Source: Amycolatopsis vancoresmycina (GTDB lineage Bacteria > Actinomycetota > Actinomycetes > Mycobacteriales > Pseudonocardiaceae). Taken from it: 64,000 nucleotides of DNA. The stretch lies in the NCBI RefSeq assembly GCF_000716785.1, contig NZ_JNYY01000001.1, positions 1,178,001-1,242,000 on the forward strand, given 5' to 3'. The translations under genes were made by a program, and so were the position numbers. Numbering within the stretch: position 1 is the first letter of the stretch; each line of letters starts with the position of its first letter. The notes beneath the pieces were generated by a model. The model was given only the letters and a program-made list of their open reading frames with translations, was not told where the DNA came from and ran no database searches. Of this stretch, positions 1 to 8,153 are shown in pieces.

Positions 1-412
1 CGTCGGCCCGGGCCTTGACGTAGGAGATGACCTGGGCGAGCACCAGGCACAGCAGCGCCGCGGCGGCGGCCGGGCGGTTGTCGTCGACGACGAAGCACCA
101 CCAGGCGATGGCGGCGAACAGCGCGCCGTCCACCAGCCGGTCGCAGGTGGCGTCGAGCACCGCGCCGAACGGGGTGCCGTAGCCGCGGGCGCGGGCCATG
201 GCGCCGTCGAGCAGGTCGAGCATGGCGAAGCCCCACACCGTGAAGGTGCCCCACAGGAGGTGGTCGGTGGGGAAGAAGGCCAGCGCGCAGACGACCGCGC
301 CGGCGGTGCCGAGCACGGTCATGACGTTCGGGGTCAGCCCGGCGCGAACCAGCGCCTGGCCGATCGGATCGGTGACGCGGGAGACGGAGGCACGCGCGAA
401 GATATTGAGCAT
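1..412 (-). CDS. pgsA: CDP-alcohol phosphatidyltransferase (phosphatidylinositol-phosphate synthase type), 3' part beyond window
   Basis: Integral membrane enzyme that transfers a phosphatidyl group from CDP-diacylglycerol to an alcohol, in actinobacteria usually inositol phosphate. The visible N-terminal ~137 residues start MLNIFARASVSRVTDP and contain the complete family signature DLLDGAMARARGYG, then G..xD..xD (D-x2-DG-x2-AR-x8-G-x3-D-x3-D), flanked by hydrophobic segments. The C-terminal part lies outside the window. In mycobacteria thrS, a HIT gene and pgsA1 are neighbours, and the same order is seen here on the minus strand, but with a MarR gene inserted. Function from the motif is firm; inositol phosphate as acceptor is inferred from the neighbourhood. 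Confidence 0.88.
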   Translation of the reverse strand, partial: MLNIFARASVSRVTDPIGQALVRAGLTPNVMTVLGTAGAVVCALAFFPTDHLLWGTFTVWGFAMLDLLDGAMARARGYGTPFGAVLDATCDRLVDGALFAAIAWWCFVVDDNRPAAAAALLCLVLAQVISYVKARAD

Positions 413-500
413 CGGTTCGTCGAGGCACCTGGCTACGAGGGTCGGGTGGGCGAATGCAGCCTATCCACCCGCCTCGGCGAACCCGACGCGCCGCCCCGGG

Positions 501-1022
501 TCAGCCCGATTTCGTGAGCTCGCCCTCGTGTTCGCGCGCGTCCTCGGCGGCCTTGGCGGCGGCGCACTTCGGCGAGAGCTGACGGCGGATCGCGGCGCTG
601 ATCTCCCCGAGCGCCCTCACCTGCTCCGGCGTCAGCGGGTCGAACAGGCTCTCGCGGACGGCTTCGACGTGCCCGGGCGCGGCCGCCTCGAGCGCGGCGA
701 AACCGTCGTCGGTCAGCACGGCCCAGGCGCCGCGCTTATCGGTCGGGCACGCCTCGCGGCGCACCCAGCCGTTCGCCTCCAGCCGCGCGACGGCGTGCGA
801 AAGGCGGCTGCGGGACGCCTGCCGCGCGTCGGCGAGCTCGCTCATCCGCAACCGGCGGCCGGGCGCTTCCGACAGGGCGACGAGGACTTCGTAATAGGTG
901 TGCGGCATGCCCGAGTCGTGTTGCAGCTGGCCTTCGAGGTGCGCGCTGAGCATGCGGGTGGCCGAATTGAACTCACGCCAGACGCGCTGTTCGTCGTCGC
1001 TGAGCCATCGGGTTCCGGACAT
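501..1022 (-). CDS. MarR-family transcriptional regulator
   Basis: A 173-residue winged-helix regulator if started at MSGTRWLSDDEQ; a start nine codons upstream is possible, but GATGGGG lies just before this ATG. The N-terminal helix leads into the MarR winged helix (RLRMSELADARQASRSRLSHAVARL, then the wing GWVRREACPTDKRG), where the D-K-R-G wing motif is typical. The C-terminus is a charged tail. Members are dimeric repressors that usually control their own promoter or a neighbour. It sits between the HIT gene and pgsA, so it interrupts a conserved housekeeping order. Ligand and targets cannot be read from the sequence. Confidence 0.87.
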   Translation of the reverse strand: MSGTRWLSDDEQRVWREFNSATRMLSAHLEGQLQHDSGMPHTYYEVLVALSEAPGRRLRMSELADARQASRSRLSHAVARLEANGWVRREACPTDKRGAWAVLTDDGFAALEAAAPGHVEAVRESLFDPLTPEQVRALGEISAAIRRQLSPKCAAAKAAEDAREHEGELTKSG

Positions 1023-1041
1023 AACCCCATCATACTCTCGG

Positions 1042-1053
1042 TTGAACACTCAA
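1042..1053. promoter_or_regulatory. Possible MarR operator dyad TTGA-N4-TCAA
   Basis: The sequence TTGAACACTCAA has inverted TTGA/TCAA arms 20 bp upstream of the MarR start codon. Short dyads at this position are typical of MarR autoregulation. The assignment is positional inference only. Confidence 0.3.
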
Positions 1054-1105
1054 TCAGGAGTTTTTGCCGGTCAGGGCGTGGTCCAGACGACTGACGGACC
1101 GCCGG

Positions 1106-1648
1106 TCACCAGGCGTCGGCCAGCATGTCCCGCGTCTCCCCCAGCAGCTGCGGGAGCACCTTCGTCTGGCCGATGACCGGCATGAAGTTGGCGTCCCCGC
1201 CCCAGCGCGGCACCAGGTGCTGGTGCAGGTGTGCCGCGATGCCCGCGCCCGCGATGTGCCCCTGGTTCAGCCCGATGTTGAACCCGTGCGCGCCGGACAC
1301 CGCGCGGATCACCTTCATCGCGTGCTGCGTGAACTCGGCGACCTCGCGGGTCTCCTCCACGGTCAGGTCGGTGTAGTCCGCGACGTGCCGGTACGGGACC
1401 ACCATCAGGTGCCCCGGGTTGTACGGGTACAGGTTCAGCACCGCGAACACGACGTCGCCGCGCGCGACGATCAGGCCGGTTTTGTCGTCCAGCGCGGGGA
1501 TCCGGCAGAACGGGCAGCCGGGCTCCTCGTCGCCGTCCGGCTTGTCCTGGCCCTTGATGTAGGCCATCCGGTGCGGGGTCCAGAGGCGCTGGAAGGCGTC
1601 CTGGACCCCGATGCCCTGCTGCTCGACGAGCTCGGGACCCTCACTCAC
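1106..1648 (-). CDS. HIT-family nucleotide hydrolase/phosphorylase (Ap4A phosphorylase-like)
   Basis: A 180-residue HIT-domain protein. An N-terminal zinc-type pair GCPFC (C45/C48) precedes the core, and the active-site triad H140-L-H142-Q-H144 (HLHQHLVPRW) is intact. The GTG start overlaps the thrS stop codon in the sequence GTGA, implying translational coupling. The mycobacterial homologue at the same position (between thrS and pgsA1) acts on diadenosine tetraphosphate. Threonyl-tRNA synthetase makes Ap4A as a side product, so removal of Ap4A next to thrS is a sensible, though inferred, role. Confidence 0.9.
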   Translation of the reverse strand: MSEGPELVEQQGIGVQDAFQRLWTPHRMAYIKGQDKPDGDEEPGCPFCRIPALDDKTGLIVARGDVVFAVLNLYPYNPGHLMVVPYRHVADYTDLTVEETREVAEFTQHAMKVIRAVSGAHGFNIGLNQGHIAGAGIAAHLHQHLVPRWGGDANFMPVIGQTKVLPQLLGETRDMLADAW

Positions 1649-3672
1649 CGAACGACCGTCTCCAGCGCGTCGGCCGACGGCGACGCGTTCTCGCGGCGCG
1701 CGACCCACTCCGCGATCGCCTCGACCGCCTTTTCCACCGGCACGCCGTTGATCTGGCCGCCGTCGCGGAAGCGGAACGACACCGCGCCCGCCTCGACGTC
1801 CTTGGCGCCGGCCAGCAGCATGAACGGCACCTTCTGCGTGGTGTGCGTGCGGATCTTCTTCTGCATCCGGTCGTCGCTCGCGTCGACCTCGGCGCGGATC
1901 CCCTTGGCGCGCAACGCCTTCTCGACGTCCTGCAGGTACTCGACCTGGTCGGCGGTGATCGGGATGCCGACCACCTGCACCGGCGAGAGCCACGCCGGGA
2001 ACGCGCCCGCGTAGTGCTCGGTGAGCACGCCGAAGAAGCGCTCGATCGAGCCGAACAGCGCGCGGTGGATCATCACCGGCCGCTGGCGCGAACCGTCCGG
2101 CGCGGTGTACTCGAGCTCGAACCGCTTGTTCTGGTTGAAGTCCAGCTGGATGGTCGACATCTGCCAGGTGCGGCCGATGGCGTCCTTGGCCTGCACCGAG
2201 ATCTTCGGGCCGTAGAAGGCCGCGCCACCCGGGTCCGGGACCAGTTCGAGGCCGGAGTCGATCGCCGCCTGCCGCAGCGTCTCGGTGGCCTCCTCCCACT
2301 CCCAGTCCTCGCCGATGAACTTGTCGGAGTCGCCACGCGTCGACAGCTCGAGGTAGAAGTCGGAGAGGCCGTAGTCGGCGAGCAGGTCGAGGACGAACTT
2401 GAGCAGCGACTTGAGCTCGCCCGGCATCTGCTCCTTGGTGCAGTAGATGTGCGAGTCGTCCATCGTCAGGCCGCGCACGCGGGTGAGGCCGTGCACCACG
2501 CCCGACTTCTCGTAGCGGTAGACGGTGCCGAACTCGAACAGCCGCAGCGGCAGCTCGCGGTAGGACCGCCCGCGCGAGCGGAAGATCAGGTTGTGCATCG
2601 GGCAGTTCATCGCCTTGAGGTAGTAGTTCTCCTCGTCGAACTGCACCGGCGGGAACATCGTGTCGGCGTAGTAGGGCAGGTGGCCGGAGGTGTGGAACAG
2701 CTCGCCCTTGCTGATGTGCGGCGTGTTCACGAACTCGTAGCCGGCCTCCTCGTGGCGGCGGCGCGAGTAGTTCTCCAGCTCGCGGCGGATGATGCCGCCC
2801 TTCGGGTGGAACACCGGCAGGCCGGAGCCGATCTCCTCGGGGAAGGAGAACAGGTCCAGCTCGGCGCCGAGCTTGCGGTGGTCGCGGCGCTCGGCCTCGG
2901 CGATGCGCTCCAGGTAGGCGTCCTGCGCCTCCGCCGACTCCCACGCCGTGCCGTAGATCCGCTGCAGCTGCGGGTTCTTTTCACTACCCCGCCAGTACGC
3001 GGCGGCGACGCGAGTCAGTTTGAACGCCGGGATGAACTTCGTCGTCGGCACGTGCGGGCCGCGGCAGAGGTCACTCCAGACACGTTCCTTGGTGCGCGGG
3101 TCGAGATTGTCGTAGATGGTGAGCTCGCCCTCGCCGACCTCCATCACCTCATCGGTGTCCACTTCGGACTTGAGGTCGACCAGTTCGAGCTTGAACGGCT
3201 CGTCCGCGAGCTCCTTCTTGGCCTCGTCAACGGAGTCGAAAACGCGCCGCGAGAACTGCTGGGCGCCCTTCACGATCTGCTTCATGCGCTTTTCGAGCGC
3301 CTGCAGGTCCTCCGGGGTGAACGGCTTCTCGACGGCGAAGTCGTAGTAGAAACCGTCCTTCACCGGCGGGCCGATGCCGAGCTTGGCGTCCGGGAACTGC
3401 TGCTGCACGGCCTGGGCGAGCACGTGGGCGGCCGAATGGCGGATCACGCTGCGCCCGTCCTCGGTGTTCGCCGCGACCGGCTCGACCTCGGCGTCGGCTT
3501 CCGGCGCCCAGGCGAGGTCGCGCAGCTTCCCGTCGGCGTCCCGCACGACGACGATCGTGTCCTCGCCCTTGGTCGGCAGACCGGCTTCGCGGACCGCCGC
3601 GCCCGCCGTAGTGCCCGCCGGTACCACCACGCGGGAGGCGGCCACGGGGGAAACGGGGGGCGACTGGGACAC
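1645..3672 (-). CDS. thrS: Threonyl-tRNA synthetase
   Basis: Class II aminoacyl-tRNA synthetase that attaches threonine to tRNA-Thr in the cytoplasm. The 675 residues show an N-terminal TGS domain (~10-70), the editing/second additional domain beginning at H79-SAA-H83, the catalytic core with HPKGGIIRRELENYSRR and the zinc-ligand segment MNCPMHN, and a C-terminal anticodon-binding domain (~575-660). Length is normal for actinobacteria. It is the first gene of a minus-strand unit with the HIT gene. No T-box leader is evident upstream; a hairpin terminator of the preceding gene lies there instead. Confidence 0.97.
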   Translation of the reverse strand: MSQSPPVSPVAASRVVVPAGTTAGAAVREAGLPTKGEDTIVVVRDADGKLRDLAWAPEADAEVEPVAANTEDGRSVIRHSAAHVLAQAVQQQFPDAKLGIGPPVKDGFYYDFAVEKPFTPEDLQALEKRMKQIVKGAQQFSRRVFDSVDEAKKELADEPFKLELVDLKSEVDTDEVMEVGEGELTIYDNLDPRTKERVWSDLCRGPHVPTTKFIPAFKLTRVAAAYWRGSEKNPQLQRIYGTAWESAEAQDAYLERIAEAERRDHRKLGAELDLFSFPEEIGSGLPVFHPKGGIIRRELENYSRRRHEEAGYEFVNTPHISKGELFHTSGHLPYYADTMFPPVQFDEENYYLKAMNCPMHNLIFRSRGRSYRELPLRLFEFGTVYRYEKSGVVHGLTRVRGLTMDDSHIYCTKEQMPGELKSLLKFVLDLLADYGLSDFYLELSTRGDSDKFIGEDWEWEEATETLRQAAIDSGLELVPDPGGAAFYGPKISVQAKDAIGRTWQMSTIQLDFNQNKRFELEYTAPDGSRQRPVMIHRALFGSIERFFGVLTEHYAGAFPAWLSPVQVVGIPITADQVEYLQDVEKALRAKGIRAEVDASDDRMQKKIRTHTTQKVPFMLLAGAKDVEAGAVSFRFRDGGQINGVPVEKAVEAIAEWVARRENASPSADALETVVR

Positions 3673-3762
3673 GATCGGCTCCTCAAGCTGGAGTGACAGA
3701 GATGACGCCGTCGATGCTAGTCGGCGGCGCTCGCGTGCCTCACGCGCGTGGCGCGAACGCGG

Positions 3763-3796
3763 GACGGGCCGCCTCCGGCTCCGGAGACGGCCCGTC
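3763..3796 (-). terminator. Hairpin terminator after the nitroreductase gene
   Basis: GACGGGCCG and its complement CGGCCCGTC flank a second stem CTCCGG/CCGGAG, giving a long GC-rich hairpin 10 bp after the nitroreductase stop codon and before thrS. There is no U-tract, as is usual in high-GC actinomycetes. Confidence 0.7.
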
Positions 3797-3805
3797 CGAG
3801 CGGCG

Positions 3806-4420
3806 TCAGAGGGTCTCGACGACCTGGTCGAAGTCCAGCCGCGGCAGGCGGTCGAACCAGGGGTTCTCGCCCGGCTTGCCGACGTTCACGACGACGAGCG
3901 AGCGCCACTTCTTGTCGGCGAAGAACTCGTCGTCGACGCCCTGGGCGTCGAAGCCGGTCATCGGGCCGGCGGCCAGGCCGGCGGCGCGGACGCCGATGAT
4001 GAAGTAGCCGACCTGCAGCAGCGAGTTCAGCTTCGAGAACTCGACGCGGCCCTGCTCGTCGGAGAAGTTGTCCTTCACCTGCGGGGCGTGCGGGAAGACC
4101 TGCGGGATGTTCTCGTGGAAGTCGACGTCCGCGGCGAGCACCACGGTCAGCGGGGCGGCTTCGGTCTTGTCCCGGTTGCCCGGGGCCATGTGCGGGAGCA
4201 GGCGGGCCTTCGCCTCGGCGGTCCGGAGCACCAGCGCGCGCAGCGGCTGGGTGTTCATCGACGTCGGGGCCCACTTGACGAGGTCGTAGATCGCGCGGAC
4301 CTGCTCCTCGGTCACCGGCTCGGAGCTGAAACTGTTGGCCGTGCGGGCCTCGCGGAACAGCAGGTTCTGGACGTCCGCGGGGACCTGGATGGCCTCGGTC
4401 TGCTCGGCAAAGGTGGTCAT
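3806..4420 (-). CDS. RutE-like nitroreductase family protein (NAD(P)H:FMN oxidoreductase)
   Basis: A 204-residue FMN-dependent nitroreductase-fold protein. The order FREARTANSF, LVKWAPTSMNTQPLR, the ADVDFHENIPQVFPHAP loop, GYFIIGVRAAGLAAGPMTGFD and the C-terminal LPRLDFDQV matches the RutE/HadB subfamily along its whole length. RutE reduces malonic semialdehyde in uracil degradation, but no other rut gene is nearby, so a general quinone or nitro-compound reductase role is equally likely. It is a single-gene unit with its own terminator, and an inverted repeat lies upstream. Confidence 0.88.
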   Translation of the reverse strand: MTTFAEQTEAIQVPADVQNLLFREARTANSFSSEPVTEEQVRAIYDLVKWAPTSMNTQPLRALVLRTAEAKARLLPHMAPGNRDKTEAAPLTVVLAADVDFHENIPQVFPHAPQVKDNFSDEQGRVEFSKLNSLLQVGYFIIGVRAAGLAAGPMTGFDAQGVDDEFFADKKWRSLVVVNVGKPGENPWFDRLPRLDFDQVVETL

Positions 4421-4463
4421 GGGGCTGGGATTCCTTCCGTTGGGTCGGTACCCCGTCCAACCA

Positions 4464-4494
4464 GGTTGAGCGTTGAACTATTTCGCGCTCAACC
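4464..4494. promoter_or_regulatory. Inverted repeat upstream of the nitroreductase gene
   Basis: GGTTGAGCG and CGCTCAACC form a perfect 9-bp inverted repeat with a 13-bp spacer, 44 bp upstream of the nitroreductase start. Size and spacing suit a dimeric repressor of the kind that controls flavin oxidoreductase genes. The regulator is unknown. Confidence 0.45.
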
Positions 4495-4574
4495 TCCTCC
4501 GGGCGGTGAAGTGGGTCACCGCCCTCCGGATCACCCGAGTGGGTTATGCGAGTCGGCTGCCGGTAAGCCGGGCA

Positions 4575-4600
4575 GCCGGGGCAGTCCCCGCTGCCCCGGC
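4575..4600. terminator. GC-rich hairpin between nitroreductase promoter and sugar-transferase terminator
   Basis: GCCGGGGCAG pairs perfectly with CTGCCCCGGC across a 6-nt loop. It lies downstream of the sugar-transferase terminator and upstream of the nitroreductase, so it may act as a second stop for minus-strand transcription. No T-run is present. Confidence 0.4.
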
Positions 4601-4700
4601 CGGCGTGGGCCGCTTCCGGCGAACAGCGGCCCCGGACCCGGCAAGTTCCCGGGCCGGTACCGCGGCTGGTCGCGCGGCGCAGCCGGCGCCCGGGAACGGA

Positions 4701-4739
4701 CACGGCCGCCGACCCCCGCGGCGGGGGTCGGCGGCCGTG
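4701..4739 (-). terminator. Strong hairpin terminator of the sugar-transferase gene
   Basis: Perfect 18-bp stem (CACGGCCGCCGACCCCCG and its complement) with a 3-nt loop, starting 26 bp after the sugar-transferase stop codon. Confidence 0.8.
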
Positions 4740-4764
4740 GTGCGCGGCGCGCGGCGAGGACGGG

Positions 4765-6291
4765 TCAGTAGGCGCCCTGCCCGCCCATCACCGCGCGGAA
4801 GGTCTTCCAGAGGATCACCAGGTCCAGGGCGAGGGACCAGTCCTCGACGTAGCGCAGGTCGAGCCGGATGCTCTCCGCCCACGTGAGGTCGCTGCGCCCG
4901 CTGACCTGCCACAGGCCGGTCAGCCCCGGCTTCACGAGCAGCCGGCGGCGGGCGTCCGGCGCGTACTGCGCGGTTTCCTCCGGCAGCGGCGGCCGCGGGC
5001 CGACGAGCGACATCTTCCCGGCGACGACGTTGAACAGCTGCGGCACCTCGTCGAGCGAATACCGGCGCAGGAAACCACCCACGCGGGTGATACGGGGGTC
5101 GCGCTTCATCTTGAACAACGGGCCCGCACCTTCATTGGCCTGCTCCAGGGTTTTCCGGATTTCGTCGGCATTGGTGACCATCGTCCGGAACTTGAGCATG
5201 GTGAACGTGGCGCCGTCGCGGCCGACGCGGCGCTGGCGGTAGATGACCGGGCCGCGGTCGTTCAGCTTGATCGCCGCGGCGATCACCAGCAGCAGCGGGG
5301 ACAGCAGGGTGAGCAGCAGGGCCGAGCCGGCGCGGTCGACGACCTCCTTCACCACCCGGCGGCCGCCGGTGAACATCGGCGCGGTGACCCGCAGGAGCGG
5401 CATGCCGAGCACGCCGGTGACGTTGAGCCGGGGCCCGGCGACCTCCATCAGGACGGGCGCCACGACCATCTCCGCGCCGGTGCCCTCCATGTCCCAGGCC
5501 AGCCGCTGCAGGCGTTTCGGCGTCCAGTACTGGTCGGCGGTGATCGCCACGACGCGGTAGCCGCCGCGCCGCACGTGCCGGGACAGCTCCTCCAGCCTGC
5601 CGACGACCGGGACGCCGTCGATCTCGCCGCTGTCGCGGTCTTCGCCGTGGCCGCTGAAGGTGCAGGCGGCCTCGACGCGCCAGCCGACGTGCACCTCGGA
5701 GCGGGTGCGGGCGATCAGGTCGGCCACGGTTTCGGGGCTGCCGGCCGCCATCACCGGCAGCAGGCAGAGCCCCCTGGCGCGCTTGCGGTGCAGCACCTGG
5801 CGCAGCAGGTAGCGCTGCGGGAAGGCGACCAGCGCGATGGCCGGGACGACGATGAACACCCAGACCTGGACCTCGAGCGCGCCGAACAGCAGGCCGCCCA
5901 GCGCGACCAGGACGGCGGCGGTGATGAAGCCGCGGCCGAGCGTGCGGTACTCCTCCGCGCCTTCGCCGAGCACGCGCGGGCTCCAGGCCCGGCTCACGGG
6001 CAGGGAGACGAAGACGGCGAGCATGGTGCCGAAGGCGTGCATGTCATGGGGGGCAACGCGATCGATGACGAACGCGCTGATCGCGATCACCAGCAGCGTG
6101 ATGAACACATCGCTGCCGATGACCCAGGCTCTGTACCGCGCTTCCCAGGCCGCGGGCCACGCTTTCGAGGACGGGTTCGCCGCGTCGTCGCCGTCGTGGC
6201 CGTCCCGCTTGGCGGGTCGGGGGATGGCCTGGAGGTCGATGTGCGGCGGTGGCTGGCTCACCGTGTACGAAGGCCGCACCGACTCTTCCAT
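4765..6291 (-). CDS. Exopolysaccharide biosynthesis polyprenyl glycosylphosphotransferase
   Basis: A 508-residue membrane enzyme of the WbaP/CpsE type that transfers a sugar-1-phosphate from a UDP-sugar to undecaprenyl phosphate, the first step of a cell-surface polysaccharide. Four to five hydrophobic segments fill roughly residues 45-150, followed by a nucleotide-binding-like domain (~170-280). A membrane re-entrant helix and the bacterial sugar-transferase domain follow (~305-500), with KEVVDRAGS, YRQRRVGRDG, MLKFRTM, SLVGPRPPLPEE and PGLTGLWQVSGRS. It stands alone with a long upstream region and its own terminator; no other polysaccharide genes are adjacent, so the initiating sugar is unknown. 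Confidence 0.93.
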   Translation of the reverse strand: MEESVRPSYTVSQPPPHIDLQAIPRPAKRDGHDGDDAANPSSKAWPAAWEARYRAWVIGSDVFITLLVIAISAFVIDRVAPHDMHAFGTMLAVFVSLPVSRAWSPRVLGEGAEEYRTLGRGFITAAVLVALGGLLFGALEVQVWVFIVVPAIALVAFPQRYLLRQVLHRKRARGLCLLPVMAAGSPETVADLIARTRSEVHVGWRVEAACTFSGHGEDRDSGEIDGVPVVGRLEELSRHVRRGGYRVVAITADQYWTPKRLQRLAWDMEGTGAEMVVAPVLMEVAGPRLNVTGVLGMPLLRVTAPMFTGGRRVVKEVVDRAGSALLLTLLSPLLLVIAAAIKLNDRGPVIYRQRRVGRDGATFTMLKFRTMVTNADEIRKTLEQANEGAGPLFKMKRDPRITRVGGFLRRYSLDEVPQLFNVVAGKMSLVGPRPPLPEETAQYAPDARRRLLVKPGLTGLWQVSGRSDLTWAESIRLDLRYVEDWSLALDLVILWKTFRAVMGGQGAY

Positions 6292-6362
6292 CTGACCTCC
6301 CGGAAACAGGATCTGGTTGACCCGCGAGCACGCAGCGTCACCGAAAACGATTCCGGAGAGTC

Positions 6363-6378
6363 ACTACACTTCTGTAGT
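6363..6378. promoter_or_regulatory. Dyad ACTACA-N4-TGTAGT upstream of the sugar transferase
   Basis: Perfect 6-bp inverted repeat with a 4-bp spacer, about 72 bp upstream of the sugar-transferase start codon. It is a plausible repressor site; the binding protein is unknown. Confidence 0.3.
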
Positions 6379-6646
6379 CGCGCAGAGCCCGCGGAGGCTT
6401 CACACGGCAAGTTATCGGCGACTCTCTCGGCAGCGTTACAAGGATTTCCAGCCACATGTTGCGTCACTTCCCCGCCAGAAAATGGCCGGGACATAACAAG
6501 ATGATGACGATGGGTAATAGGGCGTATCCCCGTGAAAACTACGTTCCGTAGCGAACAGGGCGATACCCGCACTCGGGTGGACCAAGCGGCGCCGAACGGC
6601 CGAACCGGCCCCGGCCGGTTCTACTGTGGACACTGGGCGCGCGGAG

Positions 6647-6663
6647 TGGTCCACAGTGGACCA
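6647..6663. promoter_or_regulatory. 17-bp perfect palindrome TGGTCCAC-A-GTGGACCA
   Basis: Eight-base arms around a single central base, far from any start codon (about 350 bp upstream of the sugar transferase on the minus strand). A half-similar motif (CTGTGGACA) lies just upstream. Operator function is a guess from symmetry. Confidence 0.3.
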
Positions 6664-7007
6664 GAGGTCCGGCGGGCGGCCGGCGCCGAGGCCCGCCGCC
6701 ACGGCGTCACGCGCGGTGGTTCTGTCACACGTCGGGCAGCGCGGGGGCGGCACGGGAGCGCGGGCTGACCGGCCGCCGCGGCGTGCCGAGGATCACATCG
6801 CCCTCCCACGAGGTCGCATTCGACAGAAATCCGCCGCGTCGACACGGTTCGGAGGCAGTTCCACGGGGCCTCGGCGGCGGGGGCGCGCACGGCGCTCGTG
6901 AGCAGATACGGCCGGACCGAACGGATCGTTCACTCCGGTTGCGCCGAGGGTGAGGTCCGGCGTGGAAATGCCACCCGGCCTGCGGGGCGCCGATCGTGCG
7001 GATACGG

Positions 7008-7042
7008 AAAAGCCCCGCCTGCGTTTCGGCAGACGGGGCCTT
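7008..7042 (-). terminator. Intrinsic terminator of tRNA-Val(CAC)
   Basis: Read on the minus strand, GCCCCGTCTGC-cgaaac-GCAGGCGGGGC forms a stem with one non-Watson-Crick pair and is followed directly by TTTT, 14 bp downstream of the tRNA. This is a textbook rho-independent terminator. Confidence 0.85.
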
Positions 7043-7055
7043 CTCAGCTCTCGCG

Positions 7056-7127
7056 TGGGCGATACTGGGATCGAACCAGTGACCTCTTCGGTGTGAACGA
7101 AGCGCTCTCCCGCTGAGCTAATCGCCC
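7056..7127 (-). tRNA. tRNA-Val (anticodon CAC)
   Basis: 72-nt cloverleaf on the minus strand. The acceptor stem GGGCGAT pairs with ATCGCCC, the D-arm carries AGCTCAGCGGGAGAGC, and the anticodon stem CTTCG/CGAAG encloses the loop TTCACAC with anticodon CAC. The T-arm is CTGGTTCGATCCCAG. CCA is not encoded. It closely resembles tRNA-Val(GAC) at 8226. Confidence 0.96.
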
Positions 7128-7221
7128 GCTCGCGGTGTTGTGATGAACTCTAGCGTACGACTTTCAGGCGCCTGCAAACGGGTGGTCCTCGACGACCACA
7201 CTCCGCTTACCGGCGAGTACG

Positions 7222-7258
7222 GTCCGCACAACCCCGAGCTAGCCGGGGTTGTGCGGAC
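7222..7258. repeat. Perfect 15-bp hairpin between tRNA-Val and ssgB
   Basis: GTCCGCACAACCCCG and its exact complement flank a 7-nt loop (AGCTAGC). It lies in the divergent space between the minus-strand tRNA and plus-strand ssgB, so it does not follow any gene's 3' end. It may be a structured leader, an attenuator for ssgB or a small RNA element. Confidence 0.5.
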
Positions 7259-7518
7259 GGGGGGCCGCGTGACGCCACGTTCGACATCCGTGCGACGGTG
7301 CTATCGCCCGGCGACTAAACCGCGCAGTATGGAGGTCGTGGGCCCCACGGGGCGCGCCGGTCAGCTGCGCGCCGTGGGTGGTCACGGGTGGAGACGGGGG
7401 CCGAAGAGCCCGGACGGGTGATCTGCGGCGCACCCGCGACGGAACAGGCCTCCCGATGCGTCCCAGTGGTGATGCCCTCGGCCGGGCCGGGCCGGGAAGG
7501 GAGACGAAGGGTAGGACG

Positions 7519-7944
7519 ATGCGCAACGATCACGTGACGCTCCGCTCGACGGCGGTCTTCGACCTGCTGGCGCCGCGGACCCCCGCGGTTCCGGTGAAGG
7601 TGGAGCTGCGCTACGACACACGCGACCCGTATGCGGTCGTCGCGGCCTTCCGCACCGGCCGGGCCGGCTGGGTCGAGTGGGTGTACGCACGTGACCTCCT
7701 CGCGGACGGCCTCCTGGCCGACGCGGGCGACGGCGACGTCCGCATCCGTCCCTCGGTCGAGGACCCCGAAGCGGTCCTGATCGAGCTGAACTCCCCCTCC
7801 GGGCACGCGATGTTCGAGGCATCGGCCCAGGAGCTGGCGGACTTCCTCGACCGCACGTACGACGTGGTCCTCCCGGGCAACGAGCACCAGTGGGTCGACG
7901 TCGACGACGCGCTCACCCACCTGATCCCCCACGATCTGGCCTGA
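7519..7944 (+). CDS. ssgB: SsgB-like sporulation and cell-division protein
   Basis: A 141-residue SsgA-like protein. These actinomycete-only proteins help place FtsZ rings at sporulation septa; SsgB recruits FtsZ. The family pattern is present throughout: the start MRNDHVTLRSTAVF, VKVELRYDTRDPYAVVAAFRTG, WVEWVYARDLLADGL, DGDVRIRPS and SGHAMFEASAQELADFLDRTY. Length and sequence fit SsgB, the most conserved member. ATG is preceded by GAAGGGTAGG. It is a stand-alone gene directly before a tRNA cluster. Presence of this family supports a differentiating, filamentous host. Confidence 0.92.
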   Translation: MRNDHVTLRSTAVFDLLAPRTPAVPVKVELRYDTRDPYAVVAAFRTGRAGWVEWVYARDLLADGLLADAGDGDVRIRPSVEDPEAVLIELNSPSGHAMFEASAQELADFLDRTYDVVLPGNEHQWVDVDDALTHLIPHDLA

Positions 7945-8056
7945 TGACGGCCCCGCAACGGCGGAGTGACACCCCGGTGTCGAGGCGGTTTTCGGGGTCC
8001 GATATGGTTTTCCCACACCACGGCGACGGGGACTCGGGTTCCCGGAGTGGTGGAGT

Positions 8057-8129
8057 GCGGATGTAGCGCAGCTGGTAGCGCATCACCTTGCCAAGGTGAG
8101 GGTCGCGGGTTCGAATCCCGTCATCCGCT
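8057..8129 (+). tRNA. tRNA-Gly (anticodon GCC)
   Basis: 73-nt cloverleaf: acceptor GCGGATG/CATCCGC, anticodon stem TCACC/GGTGA with loop TTGCCAA (anticodon GCC) and T-arm GCGGGTTCGAATCCCGT. It is the first of three tandem plus-strand tRNAs. TATGGT at 8003-8008 is a possible -10 element. Confidence 0.96.
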
Positions 8130-8153
8130 CGGCAGGCTCTCGGGCCTAGTCAC

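Larger units (their letters stand above)
6292..7007. other. Long intergenic region upstream of the sugar transferase
   Basis: I see no convincing gene in these ~700 bases; the open frames lack a good ribosome site and a recognisable product. Two dyads stand out: ACTACA-cttc-TGTAGT at 6363-6378, about 72 bp before the sugar-transferase start, and TGGTCCAC-a-GTGGACCA at 6647-6663. Both could be operators. AT-richer stretches around 6480-6560 may hold the promoter. Confidence 0.4.

Noticed and set aside
1843..3696. Long plus-strand open frame opposite thrS, and other long antisense frames (for example opposite the SARP, FUSC and PhzE-type genes)
   Set aside because: These are shadows caused by GC-rich third positions. 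They encode low-complexity Arg/Gly/Val-rich sequence with no domains, and the opposite strand carries clear conserved enzymes.
1042..4494. Shared operator for MarR and the nitroreductase because both contain GTTGAAC
   Set aside because: The common part is only seven bases, the dyads differ in arm sequence and spacing, and the genes are 3 kb apart. This is not enough to claim one regulator.
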